DNA of 33,800 bases from an uncultured Paracoccaceae bacterium (GTDB lineage Bacteria; Pseudomonadota; Alphaproteobacteria; Rhodobacterales; Rhodobacteraceae), in contig CALLAF010000047.1 of the NCBI GenBank assembly GCA_938002605.1, positions 1 to 33,800 of the forward strand. Direction: 5' to 3'. The notes under the pieces were generated by a model. That model was given only the letters and a program-made list of their open reading frames with translations, was not told where the DNA came from and ran no database searches. Shown piece by piece: positions 24,603 to 33,473 of the stretch (position 1 is its first letter; each line of letters starts with the position of its first letter). Both the position numbers and the translations under genes were made by a program.

Positions 24603-25532
24603 ATGTCATCACTGACCCCCACATCGCGAAGTTGGTACAAGCGCAATGAAATTGCGTTGACCCCTTGGCTTTTCTTACTGCCTGCAATGCTATTCTTTGC
24701 AGTCTATGTGATCGTTCCGATTGGCCAAAGCTTTTGGATCAGTTTCCACCAATGGGACGGGCTGGGTGAAAAAACCTATATCGGCACAGCCAATTATGAA
24801 CGGCTTTTGGGGATTGGCGATCAAAACATTGACCGCAAGTTCGAAACATCTTTTTGGAACAACCTAAAATGGCTGGCGCTGTATTTGCTTGCCGTGCCTG
24901 CAGGGCTATTTATCGCGCTATTTTTGAACCAAACGGTACGCGGTATTCGGCTCTATAAGTCTTTGTTTTTCTTTCCCTTCGTGATCTCGCAAGTTGTTGT
25001 TGGGCTTGTGTTTTCATGGTTCTACCTGCCGCGCGAAGGCCTGTTGAACGCCATCCTTGGGTTGGTGGGCGCCGGGCCTGTGAATATCCTTGGCGATCCG
25101 ACCCTCGCCACTTACGGGATTATCGCGGCGGGCCTTTGGCCGCAGACGGCATACTGCATGATCTTATATCTGACGGGGCTGAACGCCGTTGATCCCGAAC
25201 AGGTCGAAGCGGCGCGTTTAGACGGGGCCAAAGGCTATAAAATGCTGTGGTACATTATCTTGCCACAGCTCAAACCGGCGACCTTCATCGCCTTTGTCGT
25301 GACCATTATCGGGGCGTTGCGGTCGTTTGATCTCATCAGTGTGATGACCAACGGCGGACCGTTTGGATCAACCCGAGTGCTGTCATTCTATATGTTCGAA
25401 GAATCCTTGTCTGAATTCGGGTTCCGCATGGGCTATGGCTCGGCGATTGCGGTGGTTTTATTCTTTATCATGCTCGGCTTTATCGGATACTTTTTGTATG
25501 CCATGTGGCGCGACGAAAAAGGGGCACGCTGA
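24603..25532 (+). CDS. Sugar ABC transporter permease (MalF-type)
   Basis: A 309-residue inner-membrane permease with about six helices, opening TPWLFLLPAMLFFAVYVIVPI. The EAA loop that docks the ATPase is AVDPEQVEAARLDGAKGYKML. The start at 24603 follows AAAGG; the in-frame TTG further upstream has no support. Its stop overlaps the next permease start (TGATG), so the two are translationally coupled. With its partner it forms the import channel for the sugar delivered by the 23235 binding protein. Confidence 0.93.
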   Translation: MSSLTPTSRSWYKRNEIALTPWLFLLPAMLFFAVYVIVPIGQSFWISFHQWDGLGEKTYIGTANYERLLGIGDQNIDRKFETSFWNNLKWLALYLLAVPAGLFIALFLNQTVRGIRLYKSLFFFPFVISQVVVGLVFSWFYLPREGLLNAILGLVGAGPVNILGDPTLATYGIIAAGLWPQTAYCMILYLTGLNAVDPEQVEAARLDGAKGYKMLWYIILPQLKPATFIAFVVTIIGALRSFDLISVMTNGGPFGSTRVLSFYMFEESLSEFGFRMGYGSAIAVVLFFIMLGFIGYFLYAMWRDEKGAR

Positions 25533-26380
25533 TGTTTCCGACACCTATTGCCAAAAAATCGCGTGGCTATCAGCGGACCTATCAGGCGGTGCTTCCAATA
25601 GCATTGGTCCTGTGGCTGCTGCCCCTGATTGCCGTTGCGATGTTTTCGATCAAACCCGCTGCGGATTTCGCCAACGGCAACTACTGGGGCTGGCCGTCCA
25701 GCTTTGAGGGCTTCACCAACTACGGCAAAGTCTTCCTTGAATCCAATATGCCGCGCTATTTGATGAATTCGATGTTCATCACAATTCCGACGGTTCTAGG
25801 TGCGATTATATTATCAAGCATGGCTGGATTTGCGCTGGGCATCTACAAATTCAAAGGCAATCTGTTCATCTTTTTCATGTTTATCGCGGGCAACTTTGTA
25901 CCGTTCCAAATTCTGATGGTGCCGGTGCGTGATCTGACGATCAACATGGGGATGTACGATAGTATTCAAGGGCTTGTACTGTTTCACGTCGCTTTTCAAA
26001 CGGGGTTTTGTACGCTGTTTATGCGCAACTTCATCCGCGCCCTGCCATTTCCGTTGATCGAAGCCGCCCGTGTCGAAGGCGTCGCCGAATGGCGGATTTT
26101 CTTTTACGTTGTGCTACCTTTGATGAAGCCAGCATTGGCCGCTTTGGCGATGCTGATCTTTACCTTCATTTGGAATGATTATTTCTGGGCGGTGGTGCTG
26201 ACCCAAGGACCAAGCGCACAGCCTGTTACCGCTGGGATCACGGAATTCAACTCGCAATTCCGCGCGGCGTATCACCTGATGAGCGCGGGATCGATTGTCG
26301 CGGCTTTGCCCCCGGTCGCGATGTTCTTTTTGATGCAAAAGCACTTTATCGCGGGCTTGACGCTTGGGGCGGTGAAATAG
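25532..26380 (+). CDS. Sugar ABC transporter permease (MalG-type)
   Basis: A 282-residue membrane protein with about six helices (QAVLPIALVLWLLPLIAVAM first). The EAA motif is FPLIEAARVEGVAEWRIFF. The ATG at 25532 overlaps the preceding stop and has AAGGGG upstream; an ATG 27 bases earlier would lie deep in the previous gene. It forms the second half of the heterodimeric channel. The alpha-galactosidase gene starts one base after its stop, tying uptake and hydrolysis together. Confidence 0.93.
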   Translation: MFPTPIAKKSRGYQRTYQAVLPIALVLWLLPLIAVAMFSIKPAADFANGNYWGWPSSFEGFTNYGKVFLESNMPRYLMNSMFITIPTVLGAIILSSMAGFALGIYKFKGNLFIFFMFIAGNFVPFQILMVPVRDLTINMGMYDSIQGLVLFHVAFQTGFCTLFMRNFIRALPFPLIEAARVEGVAEWRIFFYVVLPLMKPALAALAMLIFTFIWNDYFWAVVLTQGPSAQPVTAGITEFNSQFRAAYHLMSAGSIVAALPPVAMFFLMQKHFIAGLTLGAVK

Positions 26381-26381
26381 G

Positions 26382-28463
26382 ATGACTGATACCTATCGTC
26401 TTGATGACGGACAACAAACGCTTGTGTTGGCCGTGGCAACTGACCGTTTGCCGCAGGTTGTCTATTGGGGTGCGCCCTTGCCAACGTCCGAAGATCTGGG
26501 TGCGGTTTGTGCGGCGGATGCGATTGATATCACGGGTGGGATGTTGGATCAGCTGCCTGAACTGTCGCTATGCCCGGAAGCAGGGCGGTCGTTTCAAGGT
26601 CAGCCGGGTTTGATCATAAGCGCTGGGGATGGCACCCCCATTTGGCCGAAGTTTACCGTTACCCACGTTGACGCAAAGTCTGGATTGACGGTGGTTAGCA
26701 AGGATGCGGCTAACGGCCTGACGCTCACCATTGATTTTGCGGTTGATGCGCAAACGCATGTGATCACCTGTCAAACGACGCTGGATTCGCGGGGGGCGGT
26801 GCATCTGCATTGGCTTGCCGCACCGGTGATGCCCGCGCCACAGCAATCTATCGATATGATTGATGTCTCTGGCCGTTGGTGCGACGAATTCCAACTGAAC
26901 CGCACGCCTTGGGTGCCGGGTATTCACATGCGCGAAAATCGCACGGGCCGGACGGGGCACGAACATTTTCCCGGCCTTTTGATCCCGACCCCGGGCGCAA
27001 CCAATACCTGCGGCGCATGCTACGCATTTCATTATGGCTGGTCGGGCGGTCACACAATGATTGCCGAAGAATTGCAAGACGGTCGCCGTCAGGTGCAGTT
27101 TGGCCACGCGGCCCGCACGCAGACAGCCCCCGGTACGCAGTTTCAAACAGCGCCACTTTATTTGACCTATTCCAGCAGTGGGATGAACGGGTGCGCTGTC
27201 AGCTTTCAACGGCATGTACGCGACCGGATTGTGACATGGCCGAAACCGGATCAGCCGCGCCCTGTACACTATAACTGCTGGGAGGCCGTGTATTTCGATC
27301 ATGATTTGCCGGTTCTGACCGATATCGCCGACCGCGTAGCCGCGCTTGGGGCTGAACGGTTTGTGCTTGATGATGGGTGGTTTGGTCAGCGTGACGATGA
27401 CACAACGAGCCTTGGTGACTGGGTGATTGATCCGCGTAAGTTTCCCAATGGGCTTACGCCGTTGATTGACCATGTGCATGGGCTTGGGATGACCTTTGGA
27501 ATTTGGTTTGAACCCGAGATGGTCAACAAAGATAGCGATCTTTTTCGTGCCCATCCTGAGTGGGTTCTGGGGCCCGCGGATCAGATTGCGGGACGCCAAC
27601 AGCATGTTTTGAACATGGCGCTGCCTGATGTGCATACCTATCTGTATACTCAGATTAGCGCTGTTTTGCGCGACTATGATATCGACTATGTCAAATGGGA
27701 CCATAATCGGGTTTTGCCTGCGCCGGATGCTGTGCAAGCGGAAGGTACCTATGCGCTGCTGGCGCGCCTGCGTGCGGATTTCCCGCTGGTGGAAATTGAA
27801 AGCTGCGCATCTGGTGGAGGACGGATCGATTTCGGCATCCTCAGCCGTACCCAACGTGTCTGGTTGTCAGACAGCAATGACGCGATTGAACGCTTGCGCA
27901 TTCAGCATGACGCGGCGCTGTTTTTGCCGAGCGCTGTGACCGGCAGCCATGTCGGTCCGCGCGTTTGTCATACCTCTGGGCGCACGCTTGATATCACTTT
28001 CCGCGCTTGGGTTGCAGCACAGCGTCATATGGGGTTCGAGATGGATCCGCGCGAATTGGACGCGCGTGAAACCGCAGTGCTGTCCGAAGTTACACAATGG
28101 TGGAAAGACAACCGCGATTGGATGCGCTTTGCGGACATCCTGCGGCTTGATAGCGCTGATCCTGCGGTGACTGCTGAACAGCAATTGGCGGCTGATAGCG
28201 CGCGCTTTGTTGTATTCGCTGGCAAATCCGCGACCTCAAAACAAATCGCGCCGCGCCCCCTGCAACTAACCGCGCTTGACCCCACCGCGATCTACCGTAT
28301 TTCACTGAAAAACCGCGCTGAAATTTCGACCCTTTCGCGTGGAACAACAGCCCTTAAGGATCACACCTTGGAACTGTCGGGCGCATATTTAATGCGTCAC
28401 GGCATCACGCTTCCTTGGTCGTTCCCAGAGCGCATGTGGGTCGTCGAAGGAACACGTCTATGA
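26382..28463 (+). CDS. Alpha-galactosidase, glycoside hydrolase family 36
   Basis: A 693-residue GH36 enzyme. An N-terminal beta-sandwich (about 1-285) precedes the barrel, with YNCWEAVYFDHD, FVLDDGWFGQRDDD, FGIWFEPEMVNKDSDL, YVKWDHNR (nucleophile Asp440), ESCASGGGRID and WLSDSND (acid/base Asp497). It releases alpha-linked galactose from sugars such as melibiose or raffinose. No signal peptide is seen, so it works in the cytoplasm on imported oligosaccharide. Its start lies one base behind the permease and its stop overlaps the dehydratase start. GH36 also includes alpha-N-acetylgalactosaminidases, a less likely alternative given the galactonate genes. Confidence 0.93.
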   Translation: MTDTYRLDDGQQTLVLAVATDRLPQVVYWGAPLPTSEDLGAVCAADAIDITGGMLDQLPELSLCPEAGRSFQGQPGLIISAGDGTPIWPKFTVTHVDAKSGLTVVSKDAANGLTLTIDFAVDAQTHVITCQTTLDSRGAVHLHWLAAPVMPAPQQSIDMIDVSGRWCDEFQLNRTPWVPGIHMRENRTGRTGHEHFPGLLIPTPGATNTCGACYAFHYGWSGGHTMIAEELQDGRRQVQFGHAARTQTAPGTQFQTAPLYLTYSSSGMNGCAVSFQRHVRDRIVTWPKPDQPRPVHYNCWEAVYFDHDLPVLTDIADRVAALGAERFVLDDGWFGQRDDDTTSLGDWVIDPRKFPNGLTPLIDHVHGLGMTFGIWFEPEMVNKDSDLFRAHPEWVLGPADQIAGRQQHVLNMALPDVHTYLYTQISAVLRDYDIDYVKWDHNRVLPAPDAVQAEGTYALLARLRADFPLVEIESCASGGGRIDFGILSRTQRVWLSDSNDAIERLRIQHDAALFLPSAVTGSHVGPRVCHTSGRTLDITFRAWVAAQRHMGFEMDPRELDARETAVLSEVTQWWKDNRDWMRFADILRLDSADPAVTAEQQLAADSARFVVFAGKSATSKQIAPRPLQLTALDPTAIYRISLKNRAEISTLSRGTTALKDHTLELSGAYLMRHGITLPWSFPERMWVVEGTRL

Positions 28464-30169
28464 CCAAAGAAAAACGCAACCGCGCATGGTACGGGAAACA
28501 GGATAAAGACGGGTTCATTCACCGCAGCTGGATGAAAAACCAAGGATTTCCAGATCATGCGTTTGATGGGCGTCCGATCATCGGGATTTGTAACACGTGG
28601 TCGGAACTGACACCCTGTAACTCTGGTTTGCGCGACCTTGCCGAAGGCGTCAAGCGCGGTGTCTGGGAGGCGGGCGGTTTTCCGGTGGAATTTCCTGTGA
28701 TGTCGCTGGGTGAAACCCAGATGAAACCCACGGCCATGCTATTTCGTAACCTACTGGCGATGGATGTCGAAGAAAGCATTCGCGCGTACGGCATCGACGG
28801 CGTTGTTCTTTTGGGCGGCTGCGACAAGACCACGCCGGGGCAGCTGATGGGCGCGGCTTCTGTCGATTTGCCGACCATCGTTGTCAGCTCTGGTCCAATG
28901 CTGAACGGCAAGTTCAAGGGCAAAGATATCGGGTCGGGCACAGACGTTTGGAAATTTTCAGAGGCGGTGCGCGCGGGCGATATGACGCTCAAAGATTTCA
29001 TGAACGCGGAATCCGGCATGAGCCGTTCCAAAGGCGTGTGCATGACCATGGGCACCGCGTCCACCATGGCTAGCGTGGTCGAGGCAATGGGCATGTCATT
29101 GCCCACGAATGCGGCCCTTCCGGCGGTGGACGCCCGCCGCATGGCACTGTCGCACCTGACCGGAAAACGCATCGTTGAGATGGTCGAAGAAGACCTGAAA
29201 TTGTCGCAAGTCATGACCCGCGCGGCATTTGAAAACGCGATATTGGCCAATGCCGCCGTGGGCGGGTCGACCAATGCGGTTATTCATTTGCTGGCGATTG
29301 CGGGCCGTGTGGGGATCGACTTGTCACTGGATGACTTTGAGATTGGCACCGATATACCGTTGCTCGTGAACTGTATGCCATCGGGCAAATACCTCATGGA
29401 AGATTTCTGTTACGCGGGTGGCGTGCCCGTCGTGTTGTCAGAATTGAAAGATAAGTTGCGCCCCGCCAAAACTGTGATGGGCGGCGATATTATGGACTAT
29501 GCCGACGGCGCAGAATGCTACAATGAAGATGTGATTCGCCCGTTTGAAAACCCTTTGAAACCTGCGGCGGGCCTGCGTGTTTTGCGTGGCAACTTGGCCC
29601 CGAATGGCGCCATCGTCAAACCTTCGGCCGCGACCGAGGCCCTATTGGAACATGAAGGCGAGGCGTTTGTGTTTGAGAACATTGAAGACATGAAAGCCAA
29701 TATCGACCGCGAAGACTTGCCTGTGACAGCGGATACAATCCTTGTGCTCAAAGGATGCGGTCCCAAAGGCTATCCGGGCATGCCAGAGGTCGGCAATATG
29801 CCGATCCCAGCCAAGCTGGTCAAAGAGGGGGTGCGCGATATGGTGCGCGTCTCGGACGCCCGCATGTCTGGCACGGCTTTTGGCACTGTGGTTTTGCATG
29901 TCAGCCCCGAGGCCAACGCGGGCGGCAATCTTGCACTGGTGAAAACGGGGGACCGTGTACGTCTTTCGGCAAGCGCTGGTGCTTTGGATTTGTTGGTCTC
30001 GGATGAGGTTCTGGCTGAACGCCGCGCTGCATGGGAACCGGACGCACCGCACTACACGCGCGGATATGCAAAGATGTATGTCGATACGGTTCTTCAGGCG
30101 GATAAGGGGGCCGATCTTGACTTCCTTGTTGGCAAGGACACGCGCCCTGTTACGCGCGAAAGCCATTGA
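28460..30169 (+). CDS. IlvD/Edd-family sugar-acid (aldonate) dehydratase
   Basis: A 569-residue dehydratase of the sugar-acid branch. Fe-S ligands are Cys53 (SELTPCN), Cys121 (LLGGCDKTTPGQ) and Cys194 (GVCMTMGTASTM). The active-site GGSTNAVIHLLAIAGRVGIDL and the C-terminal CGPKGYPGMPEVGNM and SDARMSGTAFGTVV blocks are intact. The opening (HRSWMKNQGFPDHAFDGRPIIG) resembles L-arabinonate/D-galactonate/D-xylonate dehydratases, not valine-pathway IlvD. With a KDPGal aldolase following, the most likely reaction is D-galactonate to 2-keto-3-deoxygalactonate. Its ATGA overlap with the alpha-galactosidase shows coupling. Substrate is inferred from context. Confidence 0.92.
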   Translation: MTKEKRNRAWYGKQDKDGFIHRSWMKNQGFPDHAFDGRPIIGICNTWSELTPCNSGLRDLAEGVKRGVWEAGGFPVEFPVMSLGETQMKPTAMLFRNLLAMDVEESIRAYGIDGVVLLGGCDKTTPGQLMGAASVDLPTIVVSSGPMLNGKFKGKDIGSGTDVWKFSEAVRAGDMTLKDFMNAESGMSRSKGVCMTMGTASTMASVVEAMGMSLPTNAALPAVDARRMALSHLTGKRIVEMVEEDLKLSQVMTRAAFENAILANAAVGGSTNAVIHLLAIAGRVGIDLSLDDFEIGTDIPLLVNCMPSGKYLMEDFCYAGGVPVVLSELKDKLRPAKTVMGGDIMDYADGAECYNEDVIRPFENPLKPAAGLRVLRGNLAPNGAIVKPSAATEALLEHEGEAFVFENIEDMKANIDREDLPVTADTILVLKGCGPKGYPGMPEVGNMPIPAKLVKEGVRDMVRVSDARMSGTAFGTVVLHVSPEANAGGNLALVKTGDRVRLSASAGALDLLVSDEVLAERRAAWEPDAPHYTRGYAKMYVDTVLQADKGADLDFLVGKDTRPVTRESH

Positions 30170-30223
30170 CGGCTGTCCATTTTCCAAACCCACACGGTTC
30201 TTTAACAAATCAAGGTGCGTCTC

Positions 30224-30829
30224 ATGAGCAGAAATATTATCGCCATTTTGCGTGGCATTACCCCACCCGAAGCTGTCGAAATCTGCGCAGTATTGGTCGA
30301 AGAAGGCATCACAGTTATTGAGGTGCCACTCAATTCGCCCGAACCGATGAAATCAATCGCGGCGATGGCGGCTGCGGTGGCAGGTGATGTCACTATCGGC
30401 GCGGGCACCGTATTGACGGTTGAAGATGTCGCAAGTGTCAAAGCGGCAGGTGGCAGGCTGATTGTCTCTCCGAATGCGGATATTGACGTGATCGCCGCAA
30501 CCAAAGCTGCGGGGATGCAATCCTATCCCGGTGTTTTGACGCCCACTGAATGCTTCGCCGCGATCGAAGCTGGCGCTGATGGGCTGAAAATTTTTCCATC
30601 CTCGGTGATCGGTACAGGGGGGCTTGCCGCCTATAAGGCTGTTTTGCCCGCTGATATGCCTGTCTATGCTGTGGGCGGGGCGGGGCCTGAAAATTTTGCG
30701 GAATGGATTGCGGCAGGTGCCGCTGGTTTTGGAATCGGAAGCGCGCTTTATAAACCGGGCTATTCAGCCGAAGAGGTGCGCCAACGCGCACGGGCGATTG
30801 TTGCGGCATATGATCAAGCGGTCGCCTGA
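30224..30829 (+). CDS. dgoA: 2-dehydro-3-deoxy-6-phosphogalactonate (KDPGal) aldolase
   Basis: A 201-residue class I aldolase of the KDPG/KDPGal family. ILRGITPPEA carries the substrate Arg, VIEVPLNSPE holds the catalytic Glu33, IGAGTVL and PGVLTPTE follow, and ADGLKIFPSS has the Schiff-base Lys122. The LNSP stretch after the Glu is typical of KDPGal rather than KDPG enzymes. It splits KDPGal to pyruvate and glyceraldehyde-3-phosphate. The ATG at 30224 follows AAGGTG. It sits between the dehydratase and the beta-galactosidase. The kinase that makes its substrate is not in the window. Confidence 0.92.
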   Translation: MSRNIIAILRGITPPEAVEICAVLVEEGITVIEVPLNSPEPMKSIAAMAAAVAGDVTIGAGTVLTVEDVASVKAAGGRLIVSPNADIDVIAATKAAGMQSYPGVLTPTECFAAIEAGADGLKIFPSSVIGTGGLAAYKAVLPADMPVYAVGGAGPENFAEWIAAGAAGFGIGSALYKPGYSAEEVRQRARAIVAAYDQAVA

Positions 30830-30840
30830 TAGATAAAAAA

Positions 30841-32754
30841 ATGCGAGACACTATGAAACGTACGCTTGGCACCTGCTATTATCCAGAACAATGGCCTTCA
30901 ACGATGTGGGCCGATGATGCGCGCCGTATGGTAGAGGCAGGGCTGACTTGGGTGCGGATCGGCGAGTTTTCATGGGCAAAGCTTGAACCGACACCGGGTA
31001 ATTATTGTTGGGACTGGCTAGATCAAGCGATCCAGACACTTGGGGAGGCTGGGCTAAAAGTTGTGCTTGGCACGCCAACAGCTACGCCGCCGCGTTGGAT
31101 GCTGACACGCTACCCTGATATGCTTGCCGTGGATGTTGAAGGGCGTCCGCGGAAATTCGGATCGCGGCGTCATTATTGTTTTAGCCATGCTCCCTATCAG
31201 GCGGAATGCGCGAAAATTGTTGGGCTGATGGCCGCGCGCTATGGCGCCAACCCATATGTTGCTGCTTGGCAGACGGATAATGAATATGGCTGCCACGACA
31301 CGACGATATCTTATAGCGATGCTGCGCGGGCAGCGTTTCAAGATTGGCTTGCTGCGCGCTACGGTTCTGTTGATCGATTGAACGTGGATTGGGGCAATAC
31401 ATTCTGGTCGATGGATTATGGCAGTTTTGCCGACGTGGACCTGCCGAACCTCACCGTGACCGAAGCAAACCCCGCCCATTGTCTGGCGTTCCGGCGGTTT
31501 AGCTCTGATCAAGTTGTTGCATTTAATCGGCGACAAGTCGATTTGATCCGCGCACAAACGGATGCGCCGATCACCCATAACTATATGGGGCGCATCACCG
31601 ATTTCGATCATTTCGCGGTGGGCGATGATCTGGATTTTGCGAGTTGGGATAGCTACCCGCTTGGTTTTCTCGAAGATAGGGTGGGTGCAGATGCCGCCCC
31701 TCAACGTGCTTTTGCCCGTCAGGGCGACCCGGATTTCCAAGCGCTGCACCATGATTTGTACCGCGCGGTCGGGAATGGGCGTTGGTGGGTGATGGAACAA
31801 CAGCCCGGTCCGGTGAACTGGGCCCCATATAACCCGACACCGTTGCCCGGTATGGTGCGGCTGTGGTCATGGGAAGCATTTGCGCATGGTGCCGAAGCGG
31901 TGTGCTATTTCCGTTGGCGCCAAGCCCCCGTCGCACAAGAGCAATTGCACGCGGGCCTTTTGCGCCCCGATAGCGTTGACGCGGGCGTGATGGCGGAGCT
32001 GAAACAGGTCACGACTGAATTAGCCGACGCGCCTGATGTCGCCCTGACGCAGGCCCATGTTGCGATTATCTTTGATTACGATGCTGACTTCGCGTGGACG
32101 GTGCAACCACATGGCGCGGGGCTCAGCTATTTTGGGTTGATCTTGGATATCTATCGCGGGCTGCGCCGCTTGGGGCTATCGGTTGATATTCTACCTACCA
32201 GCTCCCGCGATTTCTCAGGCTATGGGCTGGTGATGGTGCCGGGCATGATGGCGATGGCCGATGATTTGAAAGCTGCGTTGGGCGCAAGTGATGCGCAGGT
32301 GGTCTACGGGCCCCGCACGAGTGCGCGCAATGCCGAAATGGGCATTCCAACCCCGTTGCCGCCCGCAATTCCATCGTTGGATGTGACCGTGGTTGCGATC
32401 GAAAGCTTGCGCCCCGATTGCCCGGTTCCGATGAAAGATGGTGGCCATGTGATAAATTACCGCGATGTGCTAGAGGGCGCGGCAGAAGCGGTGCTGCACA
32501 CTGCCACGGGTGAAGCAGTGGCGATGCGCGACGGGACGCAAACCTATCTGGGAGGCTGGCTTGACGGTGTCGCGCTTCATACGTTTTTGCAGGGACTTTG
32601 CGAAGACGCTGGCATCGCGACGCTTGATCTACCAGAGGGTGTTCGCGTGCGTGACACCCGCAAAGAAAGGTTTTGGTTCAACTACACCGATGCTGCGGTG
32701 ACCTGTTATGGGCGCACGATCGATGCGGCCGGGGTTGTCAGAGAGACACGCTAG
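30841..32754 (+). CDS. Beta-galactosidase, glycoside hydrolase family 42
   Basis: A 637-residue GH42 enzyme. The barrel opens LGTCYYPEQWP and carries RIGEFSWAKLEP, TPPRWML, acid/base Glu148 (TDNEYGCHD) and nucleophile Glu319 (WWVMEQQPG). The trimerisation domain follows from about 390 and a short beta domain ends the protein. There is no signal peptide. The three Zn-binding cysteines that follow NEYGCHD in thermophilic relatives are absent here (TISYSDAA). It would free beta-linked galactose in the cytoplasm. Start is 30841 or an ATG at 30853, neither with a strong ribosome-binding site. It is the last clear gene of the operon, 11 bases after the aldolase. Confidence 0.93.
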   Translation: MRDTMKRTLGTCYYPEQWPSTMWADDARRMVEAGLTWVRIGEFSWAKLEPTPGNYCWDWLDQAIQTLGEAGLKVVLGTPTATPPRWMLTRYPDMLAVDVEGRPRKFGSRRHYCFSHAPYQAECAKIVGLMAARYGANPYVAAWQTDNEYGCHDTTISYSDAARAAFQDWLAARYGSVDRLNVDWGNTFWSMDYGSFADVDLPNLTVTEANPAHCLAFRRFSSDQVVAFNRRQVDLIRAQTDAPITHNYMGRITDFDHFAVGDDLDFASWDSYPLGFLEDRVGADAAPQRAFARQGDPDFQALHHDLYRAVGNGRWWVMEQQPGPVNWAPYNPTPLPGMVRLWSWEAFAHGAEAVCYFRWRQAPVAQEQLHAGLLRPDSVDAGVMAELKQVTTELADAPDVALTQAHVAIIFDYDADFAWTVQPHGAGLSYFGLILDIYRGLRRLGLSVDILPTSSRDFSGYGLVMVPGMMAMADDLKAALGASDAQVVYGPRTSARNAEMGIPTPLPPAIPSLDVTVVAIESLRPDCPVPMKDGGHVINYRDVLEGAAEAVLHTATGEAVAMRDGTQTYLGGWLDGVALHTFLQGLCEDAGIATLDLPEGVRVRDTRKERFWFNYTDAAVTCYGRTIDAAGVVRETR

Positions 32755-32900
32755 GGCAGTTCATGGTGGCAATCGCATCGCTACCAGCAAAACAAGCTGC
32801 GACATAAGCGACGATACTATTGCCGCGACCGCGAAAACCTAGCATCTTCGCCGCGTAAAGTTCTGTTGGACCAAACCCAAAGAAAGCGACGCCCCAGCGC

Positions 32901-33410
32901 ATGCCTGAAACGACCCAAAGCAAAGGGATATTTGTACCATCTCAGGCGCAGTGCGCCCAAAGTATTTCTTTACGGTTGCTCGCACATCGCGGGTTAATGA
33001 CGCCGCGCCTTACCGCGACGTTCGGCGCAATGAAGGCCGATAAGGTTTCGATTTCGCAGCGCGATCAAAGGCTAACGCGCAAATCACGATTGATCTCGGT
33101 CGAGAGCGGGGAAACCATCCTATGCGCACAGCTTAGCATCGTTTTTGAGAACCTTCCCGAGATGCTTGTCAGCCAGTTGCGCGGGACGTTTACCTTATTC
33201 GGTCAGCTCCTACTTGATCACAAAATTGACGTCAGCGTTGCGGAACCCCAGATTTTTCAAACACCGGATGGCCGCTATGGGCGCCGCACAAAACTCACCG
33301 AAACCTCGGGGGGCATTCCCATTTGCGACGTGACGGAAACAATGTCGCATGATCACTTGCTTAGTGTCATCGCACAACGGCACGCGAGTCTTGGGAAACG
33401 TAAAATTTGA
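32901..33410 (+). CDS. Chorismate-lyase-like (UbiC/UTRA-fold) protein
   Basis: A protein of 169 residues whose layout resembles the chorismate lyase fold: ISLRLLAHRGLMTPRLTATFG, a strand block RKSRLISVESGETILCAQLSIV, then LPEMLVSQLRGTFTLFGQLLLD, GRYGRRTKLTETSGGIPICDVTETMSH. The GxLL segment and the RR...E pattern are where UbiC binds pyruvate and 4-hydroxybenzoate. It might make 4-hydroxybenzoate or bind a related acid, but it is divergent and no ubi genes are nearby. The start is uncertain; the ATG at 32901 keeps the N-terminal helix. It converges on a TetR-type gene 63 bases away. I hold the family as likely, the activity as unproven. Confidence 0.6.
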   Translation: MPETTQSKGIFVPSQAQCAQSISLRLLAHRGLMTPRLTATFGAMKADKVSISQRDQRLTRKSRLISVESGETILCAQLSIVFENLPEMLVSQLRGTFTLFGQLLLDHKIDVSVAEPQIFQTPDGRYGRRTKLTETSGGIPICDVTETMSHDHLLSVIAQRHASLGKRKI

Positions 33411-33473
33411 ACTCAGGGATATGAGGCATTTGTCATGAGATACCGGTCTTTGCGATTGTAAGGCTCATGGAGT

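Noticed and set aside
26568..27854. A 428-codon reverse frame
   Set aside because: It lies wholly antisense to the GH36 alpha-galactosidase; the length is an effect of codon bias in the real gene and the product is basic and non-protein-like.
28555..29274. A 239-codon reverse frame
   Set aside because: It is antisense to the well-supported dehydratase and has no ribosome-binding site.
32738..32902. A reverse frame of about 54 codons with plausible composition (GVAFFGFGPTELYAAKMLG)
   Set aside because: There is no ribosome-binding site, it overlaps the GH42 3' end, and no family is recognised; kept only as a possible fragment.
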